Part shown: in pieces, positions 1 to 4,900 of the stretch
How positions within the stretch are numbered: position 1 is the stretch's first letter
Layout of the letters: each line of letters starts with the position of its first letter
NCBI GenBank assembly: GCA_937975655.1
Contig: CALJTZ010000168.1
Span: 1 to 7,883 of the forward strand
Length of the DNA stretch: 7,883 nt
Direction: 5' to 3'
Origin: an uncultured Synechococcus sp.
GTDB lineage: Bacteria; Cyanobacteriota; Cyanobacteriia; PCC-6307; Cyanobiaceae
Position numbers and translations under genes: made by a program
Notes under the pieces: generated by a model
The model's input: the letters and a program-made list of their open reading frames with translations, nothing else
What the model was told of the DNA's origin: nothing
Databases searched by the model: none

Positions 1-424
1 CGGTGCGCAGGCGCTGGCCGATCTCCTGGTCGTTCAGGGGCCTGGCCTCGATGCGCTCGATGCCACTGGGCTCCTGCTCCGGCGGCAACAGCTGCACGGC
101 ACCGGCGCAGTCGCGGCCAATGGCGGCCAGCAGATCGAAGGCACTGGTGCTGGCTGCCTGAAACCGGGCCTGCGCTCGGCGACGGATGGCGTCACTGTCG
201 GGCAGGAGGTTGTCGAACCAGCTCTCCACGGCGGTACCTCTGAGGGTGGTGGCCCCGAGGCCAGCAGGTAGCGACAGCGACAACGGGCGGAACTGGCTGG
301 AGCGGAGCCAGGCCTCGCTGTAGCTGAACTCCTGGGGGCCACGGGCCGGGAGCGACCAGGTGCCCACCCGCATGCCGTTCATCCACACCGCCAAGGAGCG
401 CGCATGCGTGGGCCTTCCCCTCAC
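1..424 (-). CDS. hipA: HipA-like serine/threonine kinase toxin, N-terminal part (cut by window edge)
   Basis: Only the first 141 codons are in the window; the rest lies to the left. The frame starts at a GTG (424-422) whose last two bases and the next base form the TGA of the antitoxin gene, a 4-base overlap typical of translational coupling. Near the N-terminus it reads LAVWMNGMRVGTW, the opening strand of the HipA N-terminal subdomain. WFDNLLPD (residues 69-76) and GRDCAGAV (103-110) match the usual ENLLP and G-DCAGAV blocks of this family. HipA proteins are kinases that phosphorylate a translation component (glutamyl-tRNA synthetase in E. coli) and cause growth arrest when not bound by HipB. 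The catalytic core is outside the window, so activity cannot be judged. An ATG 14 codons downstream (382-380) is a weaker start because it would remove conserved N-terminal residues. The family call is firm; the target is inference. Confidence 0.88.
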   Translation of the reverse strand, partial: MRGRPTHARSLAVWMNGMRVGTWSLPARGPQEFSYSEAWLRSSQFRPLSLSLPAGLGATTLRGTAVESWFDNLLPDSDAIRRRAQARFQAASTSAFDLLAAIGRDCAGAVQLLPPEQEPSGIERIEARPLNDQEIGQRLRT

Positions 425-675
425 CACTCGGTTGGCTCGCTGGAGATCTGTCGTGCCCGCACCACCAACTCGAGGTCGAGGGCCGCCAGGATCAAGAGCA
501 GCCGCTCCACGGTGAGGCGCCCGGGCTGCAACTCGAGCTGGGACAGCCTGGCCTGGCTCGTGCCACCGGCTTTCAGGGCCAGATCCTGCTGGCTCAGGCC
601 CTGCTGCTGCCGCACACCCCTGAGCAACGTCCCTAGCTGGGCGGGTGCACGGATCACCTGCTCGCCTGCGGCCAT
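421..675 (-). CDS. hipB: HipB-like antitoxin, XRE-family DNA-binding protein
   Basis: An 84-residue protein with an XRE/Cro helix-turn-helix: the five-helix fold spans about residues 14-73, with the recognition unit around GLSQQDLALKAG and SQARLSQLE (26-48). In this family the antitoxin binds and neutralises the HipA kinase, and as a dimer represses its own operon. It lies directly upstream of the hipA frame and overlaps it by 4 bases, which supports a two-gene operon. The C-terminal tail ends in EPTEW; E. coli HipB also ends in a Trp (LEW) that contacts HipA, so this terminal Trp looks like a kept interaction residue. The ATG at 675-673 has a GTGAGG purine run only one base upstream, so its ribosome binding site is closely spaced. 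A 13-bp inverted repeat lies just upstream and may be its operator. Family assignment is strong from both the HTH and the neighbour. Confidence 0.88.
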   Translation of the reverse strand: MAAGEQVIRAPAQLGTLLRGVRQQQGLSQQDLALKAGGTSQARLSQLELQPGRLTVERLLLILAALDLELVVRARQISSEPTEW

Positions 676-683
676 GCCTCACT

Positions 684-744
684 CGGAATCTCAATAAACG
701 CACAATAACAGGATTGCCAATAAATGATATCTATTGAGATTCCG
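684..744. repeat. 13-bp perfect inverted repeat, candidate HipB operator
   Basis: The left arm CGGAATCTCAATA (684-696) and the right arm TATTGAGATTCCG (732-744) are exact reverse complements, separated by 35 AT-rich bases, with the dyad axis at position 714. The motif CAATA also recurs inside at 703-707 and 718-722. It lies in the divergent region between the antitoxin gene and the plus-strand regulator; the right arm falls inside the first codons of the longest version of that regulator frame. Position next to an autoregulated XRE antitoxin gene suggests binding by HipB dimers to each arm. The arms do not match the E. coli TATCC-N8-GGATA operator directly, so the binding protein is inferred. 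The regulator encoded to the right is an alternative ligand. Confidence 0.6.
691..720 (-). promoter_or_regulatory. Candidate sigma70-type promoter for hipBA
   Basis: On the minus strand TTGGCA (720-715) resembles a -35 box. It is followed after 18 bases by TATTGA (696-691), a poor -10 box that lies inside the left arm of the inverted repeat. Transcription would begin just before the antitoxin start at 675, giving a very short leader. Overlap of the -10 box with the repeat arm would suit repression by a protein bound there. The match is weak (about three of six at -10), so this is a tentative call. Confidence 0.3.
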
Positions 745-1800
745 GTTAGGCAGGGGCATGGGCAATGGCAGGTCTTGCCAGGGCTCGCCCTGAAGGCGGA
801 AGCACGCCACCGCTCTTTCGCACGAAAAACAGCTGGGATCGATGCTGCGGCGCTGACGCTGCATTCAGCAACGTTCATACCGCTTGTGGCCCAGTCCTGC
901 AGCAGTGCCGCCCGCTCCGCGCCCAAGCGGGCAGCCGGCACCTACGCCCCACCCTCGCCGCTGGAAGACCTGCACATCCTCGACTTCCTCGAGCTGGCCG
1001 GCTCCCAGTCCAAGGCGGGCATCGCCCTGGCGATGCACCAGAGCACCGTTTGCCGCAGCCTGCAGTTGATGCAGCACCAGTTCAAGCTGGAGCCGCGGCA
1101 CGGTTCACCGGTGTGCCGGCACGGGCACAACACCTGCCTGCAATACCTGCGCCTGGCTTACCGGGAGCACCGGTTGATGGAGGGGCTGCTGCGTGTCGGC
1201 ACCGACGTGCTTCACCAGAGCTTGCTGAGCAGCCTGGCGGGGGTGCAGCTGGTGCCACCCCGGTTTCGCAGCGGTGAGCACTGGGCCGAACTGGTGCGCC
1301 ATGGCCTGCTCGATGGGGCCATCGTGAGCTCCTTCTGCTTGGAAAAGCTGCAGCTTTCCGGCCAGGCACCGCAATGGGATGGGCTGGCCGCGCTCCCCCT
1401 GGGTCAGCTGGACTTGCAGCTGGTGGCCACCACGCCATCGACGCGGCGGGTGTTGTTGCCGCGCAAGGGAGCCACGCCGCTGCTGCGCCAGGCGGTGGAG
1501 TGGCATGGCTTTGCGGTGGAGCAGCATCCAGCGGCCTGCCAGGAACCGGCGGCCTGGATCAAGCGGGCGCGAGACAGGAAGCTAGCGATGCCGATCTGCA
1601 CAGACCTGCTGGGAACAGCCTGGATCGCGGCCCATGGCCTGATGCCCCTGGCAGACCAGCCACCCCTGATCGAGCAGCTGTGGTTACTGCTGCCGCAGGG
1701 GGCGTTGAACACCAAGGCGGCCCGGCAGTGCCTACGGCTGCTGCGGGTGCAGATCAACAAGGCGCAAACAATGCAGGATCGGCATAGAAGCCAGTGCTGA
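724..1800 (+). CDS. LysR-like transcriptional regulator (start uncertain)
   Basis: The open frame gives up to 358 residues. A LysR-type winged helix-turn-helix is visible at about residues 79-125: LEDLHILDFLELAGSQSKAG is followed by the recognition segment HQSTVCRSLQLM, comparable to the SQSTVSRxLxxLE pattern of the family. The rest (about 165-345) would be a substrate-binding-type effector domain, seen only as alternating hydrophobic strands and helices, so the ligand is unknown. In LysR proteins the HTH normally starts within the first few residues and total length is near 300. Here about 78 residues precede it and they look atypical. The ATG at 724 has only a weak AGGA 10 bases upstream, and its first codons overlap the inverted repeat. 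An in-frame GTG at 886 would give 304 residues and may be the real start. It is divergent from hipBA and co-directional with the giant helicase 105 bases downstream, which it might control. Confidence 0.68.
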   Translation: MISIEIPVRQGHGQWQVLPGLALKAEARHRSFARKTAGIDAAALTLHSATFIPLVAQSCSSAARSAPKRAAGTYAPPSPLEDLHILDFLELAGSQSKAGIALAMHQSTVCRSLQLMQHQFKLEPRHGSPVCRHGHNTCLQYLRLAYREHRLMEGLLRVGTDVLHQSLLSSLAGVQLVPPRFRSGEHWAELVRHGLLDGAIVSSFCLEKLQLSGQAPQWDGLAALPLGQLDLQLVATTPSTRRVLLPRKGATPLLRQAVEWHGFAVEQHPAACQEPAAWIKRARDRKLAMPICTDLLGTAWIAAHGLMPLADQPPLIEQLWLLLPQGALNTKAARQCLRLLRVQINKAQTMQDRHRSQC

Positions 1801-1905
1801 TCGCTGTTGCAGAGGCTGCGGATCGACGGCAAATCGCCGCACCTGCCACCAGAATTGGAGCTGTCTTGCCTAGGGGCCGACCAGCGCCTGATAAGCGAGA
1901 GGAGC
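1801..1905 (+). other. Short intergenic gap between regulator and helicase
   Basis: These 105 bases hold no clear terminator hairpin with a T run and no convincing promoter, so read-through transcription from the regulator gene into the helicase gene is possible. The only sign worth noting is the purine-rich stretch in front of the helicase start. Confidence 0.4.
1897..1904 (+). promoter_or_regulatory. Ribosome binding site of the helicase gene
   Basis: GAGAGGAG precedes the ATG at 1906. The AGGAG core leaves just one base of spacing, while pairing through GAGAGG leaves three, so the spacing is tight. It still supports the ATG as start over the in-frame TTG codons further upstream (1807, 1855). 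The DPIGAFTRIR opening of the protein also fits an N-terminus beginning here. Confidence 0.5.
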
Positions 1906-4900
1906 ATGCACGATCCAATCGGAGCTTTCACCCGAATTCGTGAGCTCTACCTCAGCTACCTGGACACTGCCTTCCGGATCGAAGACCAGGGAGTCGCCGA
2001 AGAGCGCCAGAAGCTCCTCCGCTCTGCGGGCTCCCTCTGCACCGAACCTCTTCTGGAACCGCAACCGGAGTGGGGCAAAGATGAGCGCGGATTCCAGGAT
2101 TTACTCAATGAGCAAGGGGATCAGGCCGTTCTTGCCCCGCTGTCGCCACAGTCGCGCGAGCTGTTCCTGAAGCTCATTGGCTGCGGCCTGATTGGGCGGG
2201 ATCAAAAGGGCAGTCTGTTCCACCCCTACCGGCACCAACTGCAGATGTTGGCCAGAGGCGTGCGGGACGGGCAGGCTGGGATTGTGACTTCAGGTACCGG
2301 GTCGGGCAAGACCGAGTCGTTCCTGCTCCCAGTGCTGGCCACGATCCTCGACGAGGCCAAACGAGAGCGTGGGGGATGGAGCCCACCAGCACCGGGCTAC
2401 CTAGAACATCGCTGGTGGTGCGATCCGCAGGGAAAACCTTATGCGGTGCGTGATCGCGAGGGTGTCTATGACCTGCGAGAGGGAATCAAGGTCCGAGGCC
2501 TCGAGTGGGATGGCTTCCATAAGCGCCATCAACGAGCCGGTGAAACCCGTCCCGCTGCGATCCGCGCCCTTGTTCTCTACCCAATGAATGCCCTGGTCGA
2601 AGATCAGATGGCACGTTTGCGAGCTGCGATCGACTCCCAGGATGCCAGGGCCCTTCTAACCCAGGAATTACAGGGCAATCGTATTTTCTTTGGGCGATAC
2701 ACCGGGCAAACACCAGGTGGGCCCTGCTACTGGCGTCAACACGAACGGTCTCTGGCTGGTCTTGCGACAGGCAGCGGCACCAGCCAGCTCAAGGATCTGA
2801 TCCCTGGCTGCGGTAGCACTCAGACCCTGACGCAGTGGAAGCAGCAGGTGAAGTCGTCACGTCAGCGACGTGTCGAAGAGATGCTGATCGCGTATGCGCG
2901 AATGGAGGATCTGCAGCGGGCTGTCCGTTCCCAGTTGGAGCTCAATCCCGATCAGCAGGCGGGATGGGCGCAAACCGATGAGCAGCGAGAAACAGCCTTT
3001 GCCTTTCCTTCTACGGATGGGGCTGAGATGCTCTCCCGCTGGGATATGCAGGAGACACCGCCCGACATCCTGATCACCAACATCAGCATGCTCAACGCCA
3101 TGCTGAGCCGCTCCAGTGAGCAGCGGATGCTGGAGCAGACCAGGGACTGGCTGGCCAGCGACTCGCGCAATCGCTTCACCCTCGTGATCGATGAGTTGCA
3201 CCTCCAGCGCGGTAGCGAAGGCACAGAGTTCATGTACCTCTTGCGGCTTCTGCTGGTCCGACTAGGCCTTGATCAGCCTGAGCGCCACAAGCAACTCCGC
3301 CTATTGGCCTCCAGCGCTTCGTTGCCCTCCAAAGGCGATGGTGCCGAACAGAGCCTCGATTATCTGCGGGACGCTTTCGCTGATTTCGGGCTCCCCCTTG
3401 GTTCTCAGAGAGAGCATTGGGAGGAGGCGATCGTGTCAGGCGATGTTGTTTCTCCTCCTGAAGCCAAGGGCCGTTGGGGGCTTCCCACGGATCCAGAACA
3501 GGTGCTGTTGGGTTGCAGGCGGTTCTGGCAAGCCACTGGCATTGGAGGAAGCGACGCTGAAGACAACAGCGACGCTCTCCTTCCACTGGATGCCCTGGAC
3601 GGTGCAACCCCAGAGCGAACGGCGCTGCTCGATGCACTCCAGGTTCCGCAGGCGGACGATCCCGCCAGTCGCTGGCTGACGTTCGCTGAAGCCGCTGGTC
3701 ACGCGCTTGTGCAAGCGTGCCGCGATCCAGAAGCACCCGATCACACCCGAGCTACACCGATCGGCTTGATCGCCGCAAGGATCTGGCCAGGCCATGGCTG
3801 GGCTGAGCGGGATGTGGAGCAGGTGCTGCGGCTGCTCTGTGCCGCTGTGGGTTGCACCGGTGAGGGAGCCTCTGGCACGGGTGCGGCGTTGCCGCGCTTC
3901 CGCCTGCATACCTTTTTCAAGAGCCCTGAAGGCCTCTACGCCAGCGTTGTCCCCCCAGGCCAACGGCATGGTGGTGATGCCATGCGTTGGCAAGGACCGC
4001 TCTCGCACAACCTGGCGGGCAGAAGACTGGAGCAGACCGGATCTAGTGGTGGAGCACAGCTAAGGCGTCAGTTCGAGCTGTTGCACTGCGAATGCTGCGG
4101 CGAAACCTTCCTGGGCGGTGTTCGAGGCCGAGGGCGTCACGAAGAGCAGGGACAGGAGCAGGTTGAGGAGTTGCTGCCCCATGAAGCTGAGACCGAACGG
4201 CTGCCAGACCAGCCGCTGGCAGATCGCTTTGAAGACCTCAGCTACGAGGATTACGCCATTGTCTGGCCAAAGGACGAGAACTCCTCCCCCGAAGCCGATC
4301 CCGACAACGAGACCTGGTTGCCGGTCTGGCTGGATCCCGTCAGCGGTGTTCTGCATCGCCAGGCCCCTGGCCATCAGGACTGGCAGCCGGCATATCTGTT
4401 CCAGCGCACCAGCCGTGCAGACGTTCGTGGGTTGAACAACAGCAGCGCCACCAGCCACCGACCCTGCCGTTGCCCGCGCTGCAAAAGCGACTACGCCCAA
4501 CGGCGCGGGTTCACCAAAAGCCTGATTCAGTATTCACCCATCCAGAGCCTGCGGCCAGGCTTCAGCCGCACCACCCAACTGCTGGCCACAGAGGTCTACG
4601 ACGCCCTGGCCCGTGGCAAGGATCAAGCGCCGAAGCTGGTGAGCTTCGCCGACAGCCGGCAGACCGCAGCGCGAACAGCTCTGGATGTCGAGCACCTCCA
4701 TCACCGGGATCTGCTTCGAGAGGTACTGATGGTCACCCTGATGGAAGTGGATGCCGAACGGCGACGACATGCCGAAGGCGACCATCCCGATCAAAAAGAG
4801 CTCAAAGAGCTAGATGAAGATCTCCAGGCGTTGCGAGCGGCCGGCCGCGCCAACGATTCGCCGGCAGTGCGAGCCCTCCTGGAGCGACGGCAACAACTTG

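Noticed and set aside
684..744. The inverted repeat as a mobile-element end or MITE
   Set aside because: The whole unit is only 61 bases, with no target-site duplication seen at its ends and no transposase nearby; its place upstream of an autoregulated antitoxin gene explains it better.
1820..1842. GCGG...CCGC stem after the LysR-like gene as a terminator
   Set aside because: Only four base pairs pair cleanly and no T run follows.
1866..1895. TTGCCT and GATAAG with an 18-base spacer as a promoter for the helicase gene
   Set aside because: Both boxes match only four of six positions, and the start of transcription would fall only a few bases before the ATG at 1906, inside the ribosome binding site.
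1404..1931. A 175-codon minus-strand frame overlapping the LysR-like gene and the gap
   Set aside because: Its Arg/Ser/Cys-rich translation has no recognisable fold, and it is antisense to a frame with a clear HTH.
3269..3679. Open frames of 80-190 codons on both strands inside 1906-7883 (for example 3269-3679 plus, 3436-4008 minus, 4060-4500 minus)
   Set aside because: They all lie over a continuous frame with full helicase motifs and show the low-complexity Arg/Pro/Ala/Ser-rich composition of shadow frames in GC-rich DNA.
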